A stretch of 64,000 nucleotides of DNA from Streptomyces pyxinae (lineage in GTDB: Bacteria > Actinomycetota > Actinomycetes > Streptomycetales > Streptomycetaceae), in contig NZ_JANUGQ010000003.1 in assembly GCF_024756275.1 (NCBI RefSeq), forward strand, positions 342,583 to 406,582, written 5' to 3'. Below are positions 18,789 through 25,680 of this stretch, in pieces. Under the pieces are notes generated by a model. The model was not told the origin of the DNA and ran no database searches. It saw nothing but the letters and a program-made list of their open reading frames with translations. Made by a program: the position numbers and the translations under genes. Each line of letters begins with the position of its first letter. The first letter of the stretch is position 1.

Positions 18789-18928
18789 TGTTTCCGCAGG
18801 TCGGGGCCGTTGTCAGTGGGGTGGTGCAGTATCGGTCCCGTCGCTTTCCGAAGGAGTCCTGAGGCGTTCTCAGGGGGCCTTGCGAAGGGTGGGGAGGCGG
18901 CACGGAGCGGGAGAACGGGGGACTTGCC

Positions 18929-19270
18929 GTGGTGATCGCCAACCAGCGGGTGGTGGGCCACACCTTTCTGCGCCGGCTGTACGCGGACGCGTACTTCCCG
19001 GACCAGGTGCTCGACCGGGCGCGGGTGATCCTGCTGCGGCTCTGCGCGTGGATCGAGGCGGAGCCGCCCGACGACCTGGCCGGGCTGTACGCGCTGACGC
19101 GGACGGCGACCGAGGAATTCAACGCGCTGGAAACCGAGTTCGAGGCGGCCGGCGGCATGATCGATACGGTCGCCCGCGAGGAGATAGCCGAGGAGTTCGC
19201 GTTCGTGGCCTCGGCGTACGGGTTCGCGGACGCGGACGTGGAGGAGCTGGTCGCCGCACGCGAGTGGTGA
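18929..19270 (+). CDS. DUF5713-like protein
   Basis: 113-aa small soluble helical protein with the core GHTFLRRLYADAYFPDQ and a C-terminal acidic helix ending AAREW. This pattern fits the DUF5713 family of actinobacteria, whose function is unknown. Two adjacent GTG codons (18929 and 18932) are possible starts and the ribosome site is weak. Monocistronic, between the aminopeptidase and the small membrane protein genes. Confidence 0.7.
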   Translation: MVIANQRVVGHTFLRRLYADAYFPDQVLDRARVILLRLCAWIEAEPPDDLAGLYALTRTATEEFNALETEFEAAGGMIDTVAREEIAEEFAFVASAYGFADADVEELVAAREW

Positions 19271-19390
19271 GCCGGGGGCAGGTCTGCCGACGGTTTCGCG
19301 AACGGCCGTACGAACAGTGTCGGTTGACGGCTCATAGGGCGCGCGGTACGGGGTACCCGATCCCCCTCAGCTTACGAGGAGGCGGGAATC

Positions 19391-19621
19391 ATGGGCCTGG
19401 GTGGCTGCATCATCCTCATCGCGGTCGGAGCGATCCTCACCTTCGCGACCGACTGGCACGCCGAGGGGGTCAACCTCACGGTGGTCGGGGTGATCCTGAT
19501 GGCCGTCGGCATCATCGGCGTCACCGTGTTCACCAGCATCGCCCGGCGGCGGCGCGCGGTCGTCCCGCCGGTGGCGCCGACCGTGGTCGACACCGACCCG
19601 ACCGCCGACCGCCGCTACTGA
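19391..19621 (+). CDS. DUF6458-like small two-helix membrane protein
   Basis: 76-aa protein with two hydrophobic helices (residues 3-19 and 27-48), then a basic RRRR stop and a Pro/Asp-rich cytoplasmic tail. The first-helix motif GGCIILIAVGAIL and length fit the DUF6458 family. Function unknown. Start ATG 19391 has GAGGAGG 7 bases upstream, a strong ribosome site for so small a gene. It converges on the NHL-thioredoxin gene across a perfect terminator. Confidence 0.75.
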   Translation: MGLGGCIILIAVGAILTFATDWHAEGVNLTVVGVILMAVGIIGVTVFTSIARRRRAVVPPVAPTVVDTDPTADRRY

Positions 19622-19709
19622 GTCGAACGGCCGCGCGGTACGGGTCCGGGCCGCCCGGGACCGACCTCCCGGGTCCCGATGTGTGCCCCGGGTCCGGGGC
19701 GGCCGTGCC

Positions 19710-19739
19710 TCCGCGCCCCGGGACCATGCCCGGGGCGCG
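19710..19739. terminator. Bidirectional terminator
   Basis: Perfect 12-bp stem CCGCGCCCCGGG (19710-19721) with CCCGGGGCGCGG (19728-19739), 6-base loop, between convergent genes. Confidence 0.8.
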
Positions 19740-19742
19740 GGG

Positions 19743-21563
19743 CTACCCTTCGGTGTCCGTGTCCAGGCCCGCGAGGATCAGCGGGAGACGGGCGGTGGCG
19801 CCCTCGGTGAGCTTCACCGGGACGCCCCAGTCCTGCTGGTGCACATGGCAGGCGGGGTACTCGTTGGCCGGGTCGTCGTCGCAGGAGGCGGCCATCGCCG
19901 AGACGTGCAGCACGCCCTCGGGAACCGCCGGGTTCAGCGTCAGCTCGCGGGAGAGGTCCGTCTCGGTGCCCTCGCCGGCGGCGAGCAGCTCCGGCGGGGT
20001 GGCCGAGACCAGCAGCCGAGTGGAGGGGCCGTACCGCTCGTCCAGCTTCTGGCCGGCCGGGGCGCGGAAGATCACCTCCAGCCGGAGGGCGCCCGGGGCG
20101 ACCTCGGTGGCCTGGCGCCGGGTGCGGTGGGCGACCGCCTCCACCCGGACCGCCTCCTCGGGCAGCCGGAGCCGGGTCAGCCGGTGCCGGGCGGACTCCA
20201 CGACCACGATGTCCTCGCCCAGCAGCACGGCGTCACTGGGCTCCCGGAGGTCGGTGGCGAGGGTGGTGACCTCGTCGCTCGCCGGGTCGTAGCGGCGCAG
20301 GGCATGGTTGTAGGTGTCCGCGACCGCCACCGAGCCGTCCGGGAGGGCCGTCACGCCCAGCGGGTGCTGGAGGAGGGCCTGCCCGGCCGCGCCGTCCCGG
20401 TGGCCGAAGTCGAAGAGACCGCTGCCGACGGCGGTGTGCACGGCACCCTCACCGTCCACGTACCGCAGCGCGCTGTTCTCGGAGTCGGCCACCCAGAGCC
20501 GGTCCTCGCCGGCCGTGGCGAGCCCGGAGGGCTGGGCGAACCACGCCTCCTCGCCGGGCCCGTCGACCAGGCCCTCGTTGGTGGTGCCCGCCGCCACCCG
20601 GACGGTGCCGGACTCGGGGTCGTACGCCCAGAGCTGGTGGACACCGGCCATGGCGATCCAGACCTCGCCCCGCCACCAGGCCACGTCCCACGGCGAGGAG
20701 AGCGCCACCTCGCGGGCCGGGCCCGAGGTCGGTGAACCCTGCCACCACTGGGCGCCGGTCCCGGCGACCGTGCTGGTCACCCCGGTGCCGGGGTCCAGCA
20801 CCCGCAGGGCGTGGTTGACGGTGTCCGCCACCACGACCCGGCCGTCCGGCAGCGCGGTGAGGCCCTGCGGCTCGTTGAAGGACGCCTCGCCGGGCCCGCC
20901 GTCGGTGAGGCCGCGCTCCCCGGAGCCGTACCGGCGGACCACGGTCTCGCCGTCCGGTTCCAGCTCGACCAGCTGGTGGCGGGTGGTGTCGGAGACCAGG
21001 AACCGGCCGTCGGCCAGCAGCAGCGCCTTGCCGGGGAAGCGGAGGTGGGTGGCGACCGGCTCGGGCGGGACGTACGGCCCGTCGCCGCGCCGCAGGGTGC
21101 CCTTGGCGGCGTGCTCGGTCTCCAGCTCCTCGACCAGCCGCTCGATGGCGGTGGCATGGCCCTCGCCCGCGTGCTGGGCGACCACATACCCCTCGGGGTC
21201 GATCACGACCAGCGTCGGCCAGGCGCGGACGGCGTACTGCTTCCAGGTGGCCAGCTCGGGGTCGTCCAGCACCGGGTGGTGCACCCCGTACCGCTCGACG
21301 GCGTCCACCACGGCCTGGTGCTCGGCCTCGTGCACGAACTTCGGCGAGTGGACGCCGATGATCACCACGGTGTCCCGGTGCTTCTCCTCCAGCTCCCGCA
21401 GCTCGTCCAGGACATGCAGACAGTTGATGCAGCAGAAGGTCCAGAAGTCGAGGATGACGATACGTCCCCGCAGGTCGGCGAGGGTGTACTGCTTACCGCC
21501 GGTATTGAGCCAGCCGCCCTTGCCGATCAGTTCGGGGGCCCGGACGCGCGCACGTGTAGCCAT
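19743..21563 (-). CDS. Thioredoxin-like domain protein with NHL beta-propeller
   Basis: 606-aa protein. Residues 1-150 form a thioredoxin/TlpA-like domain with redox motif CCINCLH, followed by LVVIDPEGYVVAQHAGEG. The remainder holds NHL repeats (GLTALPDGRVVVADTVNHALRV and similar), giving a beta-propeller, then a C-terminal extension with conserved Cys/His (CDDDPANEYPACH). The same architecture occurs in NHLRC2-type proteins; a redox or scaffold role is likely but the substrate is unknown. No signal peptide. Start ATG 21563 has GGATGGAGG just upstream; longer frames lack support. Confidence 0.88.
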   Translation of the reverse strand: MATRARVRAPELIGKGGWLNTGGKQYTLADLRGRIVILDFWTFCCINCLHVLDELRELEEKHRDTVVIIGVHSPKFVHEAEHQAVVDAVERYGVHHPVLDDPELATWKQYAVRAWPTLVVIDPEGYVVAQHAGEGHATAIERLVEELETEHAAKGTLRRGDGPYVPPEPVATHLRFPGKALLLADGRFLVSDTTRHQLVELEPDGETVVRRYGSGERGLTDGGPGEASFNEPQGLTALPDGRVVVADTVNHALRVLDPGTGVTSTVAGTGAQWWQGSPTSGPAREVALSSPWDVAWWRGEVWIAMAGVHQLWAYDPESGTVRVAAGTTNEGLVDGPGEEAWFAQPSGLATAGEDRLWVADSENSALRYVDGEGAVHTAVGSGLFDFGHRDGAAGQALLQHPLGVTALPDGSVAVADTYNHALRRYDPASDEVTTLATDLREPSDAVLLGEDIVVVESARHRLTRLRLPEEAVRVEAVAHRTRRQATEVAPGALRLEVIFRAPAGQKLDERYGPSTRLLVSATPPELLAAGEGTETDLSRELTLNPAVPEGVLHVSAMAASCDDDPANEYPACHVHQQDWGVPVKLTEGATARLPLILAGLDTDTEG

Positions 21564-21757
21564 GCCTCCATCCAACCTCATGGGGGCAGGTGCGCATTCC
21601 CGCCATGATCCGGGGCCGGAGGGAGTGGTTCCGGTTCGGCGGAGAGGTCCCGCGCGGCCTCGTTCATGCTTCAAGCTTGCCATTGGCCCATGAACACCGG
21701 ATCACGGCCGTACGACGCCGTTGTCCTGCGCAGCTACGGGATCCGCTCCACCACGGA

Positions 21758-22435
21758 CTAGCCTCCTTGGAGGCCCCGGACGAACAGGGTTCCGGTGCGC
21801 CGACTACCGGGGGGTGGGGCAAGCACGGACGCTGATACGTCCACGAAGCCGTGTTCCTGGAGGATCAGCGCCCACACATCGGGTTCGTAGTCCCACCGCT
21901 TGACGACAGCGGGGTCTTCTTCGGGCCCGCGCGGGATGTACGACGCTTGGCAGCCGTAGCACCCTTCCACCGGGGGCCGCTGGGAGAAGGCGAACACGCC
22001 ACCCGGCTTGAGGCTCGCGTGAACCATCGGCAGCAGCAGACCGGGATCGGTGAACCAGGTAGCGCCGAACACGCTGTAGACCGCATCGAAGATCGTGAAC
22101 GTGTCTCCGAGGTAGGTGAGGGCGTCGGCCTGGTGGAGTTCCATCCCGTCCACGCCCGGCCACCGCTCGCGTGCCTTGTCGAGCTGCTTGGCGGAGAGGT
22201 CGATCCCGACGGACTTCATGCCGAGCGTTGCGAGGTGAGCGGCGTTCCCTCCAGACCCGCACCCGAGATCGAGCACGCGGTCTTCCGGGTTGAGGTTGAG
22301 CACGTCGGCCCTGGGGCCGTGGTCCGGGTACTGGGTCCAGTTGAACCATGTGGTCTCGCCCTTGGCGTTGGCCTTCCGCCGCTGGGGCTTGCTCTGCGAG
22401 TAGGTGTCCCATGCGGTGCTGCGAGCGTCAGTCAC
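21758..22435 (-). CDS. Class I SAM-dependent methyltransferase of the accessory island
   Basis: About 225 aa with a Rossmann-type SAM fold: motif I VLDLGCGSGGNA, acidic GIDLSAKQLDKA, ADALTYLGD, and a late LKPGGVFAFSQ. A conserved TTWFNWTQYPDHG N-terminal block and a CYGC pair before the last strands are distinctive. The substrate is unknown. GTG 22435 with GGACAGG upstream is the preferred start; GTG 22456 is possible but sits only seven bases from a strong hairpin and lacks a ribosome site. It is the last gene of the divergent operon and may modify one of the two Cys-bearing products encoded before it. Confidence 0.8.
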   Translation of the reverse strand: MTDARSTAWDTYSQSKPQRRKANAKGETTWFNWTQYPDHGPRADVLNLNPEDRVLDLGCGSGGNAAHLATLGMKSVGIDLSAKQLDKARERWPGVDGMELHQADALTYLGDTFTIFDAVYSVFGATWFTDPGLLLPMVHASLKPGGVFAFSQRPPVEGCYGCQASYIPRGPEEDPAVVKRWDYEPDVWALILQEHGFVDVSASVLAPPPGSRRTGTLFVRGLQGG

Positions 22436-22462
22436 TACCTGTCCGTTCTCGTTCACGGCGAC

Positions 22463-22491
22463 AGCCGCCCGGCACGATACCGGGCGGCTGA
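22463..22491 (-). terminator. Intra-operon hairpin (terminator or attenuator)
   Basis: CAGCCGCCCGG (22463-22473) and CCGGGCGGCTG (22481-22491) pair perfectly over a 7-base loop. It lies between the 152-aa gene and the methyltransferase gene, 27 bases before the preferred methyltransferase start. Confidence 0.6.
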
Positions 22492-22527
22492 AGCTCCCGT
22501 GGGTCAGTCGCTCCGCTTGAGTCGGAG

Positions 22528-22986
22528 CTACTTGGCGACGGGGCTGTCGGAGCAGCCCGCGTAGCTCTGGGTGCAGTCGGCCACGCCGTCGATCGGCCAG
22601 AACTCCGGGTCCACGTCGAAGCCGGCCGATCGGATCATCTCGGCCGTCCGACGCATCGCGGCCCGGCCCTCGGCCGGGTTGTGGCCGCTGTCGCGGTCGG
22701 GGACGTGGTGGATGAACCCGCCGCCGAGCGCGTCGCAGAACTCGGCGTAGTGCTTGGTGTGGAGCAGGAGCGCGTGCCAGAAGAGGTCCACGCGAAGGCT
22801 GGGCGTGGCCCTCTCCGTGGTGTTCGCGGCGACGGCGAGGAAGGCCGCCACCTGGTTGACACCGCGCTCGCCCTGGTTGTCGGTCATCTCCGGCCAGGAG
22901 TCCTCGCGGACCATGGTGATGAGGTCGGCCCTCAGTCCCGGAGTGATGAGGTCGTACACGGTCTTCGTCGGGTCGGTGATCGTCAC
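22528..22986 (-). CDS. Glycine-rich-domain-like protein with C-terminal Cys-containing tail
   Basis: 152-aa protein starting at GTG 22986 (GGAAGG upstream, GTGA overlap with the preceding gene). The centre has the pattern LFWHALLLHTKHYAEFCDALGGGFIHHVP. This resembles the WH-x-LL-x-T-x-x-Y-x-x-FC core of glycine-rich-domain-containing (GRDP-like) proteins. The last 20 residues form a tail with two Cys seven apart (ADCTQSYAGCSDSPVAK). A tail of this kind could be a ligand or a modification target, since a methyltransferase gene follows. No signal peptide is seen. Function not established. Confidence 0.7.
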   Translation of the reverse strand: MTITDPTKTVYDLITPGLRADLITMVREDSWPEMTDNQGERGVNQVAAFLAVAANTTERATPSLRVDLFWHALLLHTKHYAEFCDALGGGFIHHVPDRDSGHNPAEGRAAMRRTAEMIRSAGFDVDPEFWPIDGVADCTQSYAGCSDSPVAK

Positions 22987-23150
22987 GTCTGTGCCTTCCT
23001 GGTCTGTGAGGAACATCGGGGGCACTTGCAGGGGGGCCAGGCGGCGGAGGCCATGGGGGTCAACGGCTTCTCAGCGCTGCTGCTGGGGTAGATCACCTCA
23101 GAGCCGAACGTCTGGCCGGAGTAGCGAGACACCCGCACGGTCATGGTCAT
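22983..23150 (-). CDS. Small 55-aa CxCxxC peptide, first gene of accessory operon
   Basis: 55-aa product with start ATG 23150 and GGAAGG six bases upstream. It ends in a GTGA overlap with the next gene, a sign of translational coupling, so it is probably a real gene. The sequence has a basic N terminus, a SEVIYPSS segment and a C-terminal CKCPRCSSQTRKAQT. The Cys triad could bind a metal or be a modification site. An ATG two codons downstream (23144) is an alternative start. It faces the XRE regulator across a 173-base control region. Confidence 0.6.
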   Translation of the reverse strand: MTMTVRVSRYSGQTFGSEVIYPSSSAEKPLTPMASAAWPPCKCPRCSSQTRKAQT

Positions 23151-23261
23151 CGTTGGCCTTCCGCTTACCCGGTCCGGTTGGTGAAGCGATGTTCCCGCCG
23201 CCGGTCGGTCCGAACGACGACACTTCGGGCGTCGCCTGGGCGTCACTCAGTGGGGTGTCAA

Positions 23262-23281
23262 TGACGCCCTCCAGGGCGTCA
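23262..23281. promoter_or_regulatory. Operator palindrome between XRE regulator and its divergent operon
   Basis: TGACGCCCT-CC-AGGGCGTCA has perfect 9-bp arms around a 2-base centre. GGTGTCAATG (23255) and GGTGTCATTG (near 23286) flank it as direct half-sites, and two GGCGTC words lie just upstream. The position between the divergent starts at 23150 and 23324 fits regulation of both units by the XRE protein. Confidence 0.65.
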
Positions 23282-23323
23282 AACCGGTGTCATTGCATGG
23301 CTGTTCGGTCTAGCTTTGACGTC

Positions 23324-24103
23324 ATGACGACGACCGCCGTGGTGCCGAACGATGTGCTGCGGGCCGTGCGTATCGGCCTGCGCTTGAGCCAAGACGACTT
23401 CGCCAGGGCGCTCCGCCGGGCAGGTGTGGAACTGGGGGAGCCGAACGAGGCTTCCAAGCGGCTGGTGCAGCGCTGGGAGTCCGGCACGAGCAAGACGCCT
23501 CGGGGCGTGTACGCCAGGGCCTTAGAACGAGTCACCGGCCGTCCGGTCGAGGCACTGGGGTTCGCCCTGCCGGTGCCGACGGCACGAGTCCACGCAGACG
23601 GGAAGGGAGGACATGACATGGAAACCGCTACAACCGGTTTCGCATCTGCCGCTGTAGGCGCGCAGCCCGCCGCACAGGGGAGTGAGGAGACGTTTTCGGG
23701 GGTGTGGCTCAGCCGCTACGAGTTCTTCTCTTCGAGCCGGGGCGACTCGTACGAGGGCAAGCACTACGTAGTGATCGTCCAGCACGGGAACCGGCTGACC
23801 GTTCAGAGTCTGCCCGGGGCGAGCAGCAACCCGGACAGCCCGCTCACGCTGGATCTCACTGTCGATCGCAACGTGGTCACGGGTACGTGGGTCGAGCAGA
23901 CTGCCGCAGACGGCTACTACAACGGGGCCCGCTACCACGGGGCCATCCAACTCCTGGTCGAGCCGACCGGACGGCGCATGGCCGGAAAGTGGGTCGGCTT
24001 CGGCAAGGACTTCGACGTGAATACCGGCCCCTGGGAACTGCGGCTGGTGGACCGGTCCACGAGCAAGGCGACGCTGGAGAGGTACAGCCAGCCGCCGGAG
24101 TGA
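23324..24103 (+). CDS. XRE-family regulator with beta-rich C-terminal domain and a TTA codon
   Basis: 259-aa protein. Residues 8-75 form a helix-turn-helix of XRE type (RLSQDDFARALRRAGVE through RLVQRWESGTSKTPR). A linker follows, and residues 115-250 form a beta-rich, lipocalin-like domain (FSGVWLSRYEFFSS, GKWVGFGKDFDVNTGPWELR) that could sense a small ligand. ATG 23324 has no clear ribosome site, and a -10-like TAGCTT precedes it, so the transcript may be leaderless. Leu67 is encoded by TTA at 23522-23524, implying dependence on the bldA tRNA. It probably controls itself and the divergent operon. Confidence 0.8.
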   Translation: MTTTAVVPNDVLRAVRIGLRLSQDDFARALRRAGVELGEPNEASKRLVQRWESGTSKTPRGVYARALERVTGRPVEALGFALPVPTARVHADGKGGHDMETATTGFASAAVGAQPAAQGSEETFSGVWLSRYEFFSSSRGDSYEGKHYVVIVQHGNRLTVQSLPGASSNPDSPLTLDLTVDRNVVTGTWVEQTAADGYYNGARYHGAIQLLVEPTGRRMAGKWVGFGKDFDVNTGPWELRLVDRSTSKATLERYSQPPE

Positions 24104-24632
24104 TGCGTCAGGCAAGCCGAGAGGCGGCCCCGAGCAAGTGCCTGGCCCCGACCGGGGACGATTGGTCCGGACCTGAGTCGCCCGGGGCTAAGGCCGGTGT
24201 TATGGGTGGCTGACATTGGTGGGCGGGCGGGGAACCGTCCCATACTCCTGTCGACGGCAGGTTGACGGGTCACGAACAGCAAGTGGCCGCGGGTGTGACT
24301 CGTCCCGGCCGCCGTCGCACGGCCGCCCCGGCAGCGGACGCAGGGGATCCGGCCGTCGGGGGGCCGTGCCGGCCGGCGGCCCCACCCCCCACCCTGCCGT
24401 CCCCCCCACCCTCACCCCCCCCGATTCCCCCCACCCCTCCGATCCCCCACACCCGCACACCCCGTGTTCCTCCACGGCGCCCCTGTTTCGCGCCGCCGCT
24501 CAAGAGGTGTCCCTGGCTGTCCGCGGCCGTGCACGGCTGCCCGGGCTCTCGCGCGCCTGCCCCCTCACCCCCCACCGCGCCCGGCCTCCCCGACGTCTGC
24601 CGGGCGCGCGGCACCACTGAAGGGAATCCCCC
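24104..24632 (+). other. 529-base gap upstream of the S1 protease
   Basis: No gene is supported. The stretch from about 24380 to 24460 is almost pure C/T-rich (runs of CCCC with A/T interruptions), forming a polypyrimidine tract on the plus strand. The promoter of the protease gene must lie here; a TTGACG at about 24262 is -35-like but lacks a good -10. The boundary of the accessory island lies at its left end. Confidence 0.6.
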
Positions 24633-25415
24633 ATGCGTCTGACCAGACCGCTGCTCGCCTCCGGGCTCGCCCTCGGCCTGGCGATCGCCGCGCCCGCCTT
24701 CGGCTCCACCGCCACCGCCGCGCCGGCCCCCATCGTCGGTGGCGGCCAGGCCACCTCCACGTACTCCTTCATGGGCTCGATCCAGGTCAACGGCGGTCAC
24801 TACTGCGGGGCTTCGCTGGTCAGCCCGCAGTGGATGGTGACCGCGCTGCACTGTACGTACGGCCAGGGCGGCGCCCTGCCGGCCTCGGCGATGCGGGTAC
24901 GGATCGGCTCCAACGACCACCTCAGCGGCGGCACCCTGGCCGGAGTGAGCCAGATCGTCCGGCCCTCCAGCAGTTCCAGCACCACCGGCCAGGACATCGC
25001 CCTGCTCCGGCTGAGCGGCCAGGTCTCCAACACCCCGGTGCCGGTCACCTCGGCCACCCCGGCGGACAACTCGGCCACCCGGCTGCTCGGCTGGGGACAG
25101 ACCTGCCCGCAGGCCGGCTGCTCCACCGGCGCCCCCCGCTACCTCAAGCAGCTCGACACCAAGATCCTGCGGGACTCCTCCTGCTCCGGCATGGTCAACA
25201 GCCGGGAGCTGTGCGTCTCCGGCACCACTTCCAACACCGCCTGCTACGGCGACTCCGGCGGCCCGGCCCTGGTCAACCGGAACGGCCGGCTCGAACTGGC
25301 CGGGGCCACCAGCCGCTCCGGCGACGGCAACTCCACCTGCGGGACCGGAAACGCGATCTACACCGATGTGGCGGCCTGGCGTTCCTGGATCCAGCAGTAC
25401 ACCGGGGCGCTGTAG
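24633..25415 (+). CDS. Secreted S1 family (chymotrypsin fold) serine protease
   Basis: 260-aa precursor with signal peptide (residues 1-30, ending ATAA) and mature start IVGGGQAT, the chymotrypsin-fold activation N terminus. The catalytic triad is visible: His in MVTALHC, Asp in GQDIALLRL, Ser in YGDSGGPAL. Cys pairs fit two to three disulfides. The residue equivalent to trypsin 189, six before the catalytic Ser, is Thr in TACYGDSGG rather than Asp. Trypsin-like Arg/Lys specificity is therefore not expected. Start ATG 24633 follows GAAGGGA. It is likely extracellular and developmentally or nutritionally regulated. Confidence 0.92.
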   Translation: MRLTRPLLASGLALGLAIAAPAFGSTATAAPAPIVGGGQATSTYSFMGSIQVNGGHYCGASLVSPQWMVTALHCTYGQGGALPASAMRVRIGSNDHLSGGTLAGVSQIVRPSSSSSTTGQDIALLRLSGQVSNTPVPVTSATPADNSATRLLGWGQTCPQAGCSTGAPRYLKQLDTKILRDSSCSGMVNSRELCVSGTTSNTACYGDSGGPALVNRNGRLELAGATSRSGDGNSTCGTGNAIYTDVAAWRSWIQQYTGAL

Positions 25416-25471
25416 GCCCTGTGGCGCCGGCCCCGGCCCGTCCCGGACCAGGGCGGGCCGGGGCCCCGACT

Positions 25472-25551
25472 CCGGGCGGACCGGGAACACAGCCCCGGGC
25501 GGACCGGGAATCCGGCCCCGGGCGGACCGGGAACACGGACTCCGGGCGGGC
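25472..25551 (+). repeat. 23-bp tandem repeat, 3.4 copies
   Basis: Units begin CCGGGCGGACCGGGAA at 25472, 25495 and 25518 (23, 23 and 24 bp), with a partial unit at 25542. The ends of the units vary (CACAGCC, TCCGGCC, CACGGACT). The array lies between the protease and LysR genes. Confidence 0.85.
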
Positions 25552-25680
25552 CGATGAGCCGCGACGCCTCGGCCCCTCCGTGACCGGCCCTCCCGCGCAC
25601 TGGCGTGCGGACCATGTGAACCATGCAGACCCTGCAATCCATGGACATGCCAGGCGCGGGAGGGCTACTCTCGGCCAGTC

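Noticed and set aside
21564..24250. Integrated mobile element (integrase, att sites, tRNA target) for the accessory island
   Set aside because: No integrase, transposase, tRNA or flanking direct repeat was found; only the gene content and base use suggest transfer.
24216..24620. Open frames in the C-rich gap before the S1 protease
   Set aside because: They encode Pro-rich low-complexity products from the polypyrimidine tract, with no start signals.
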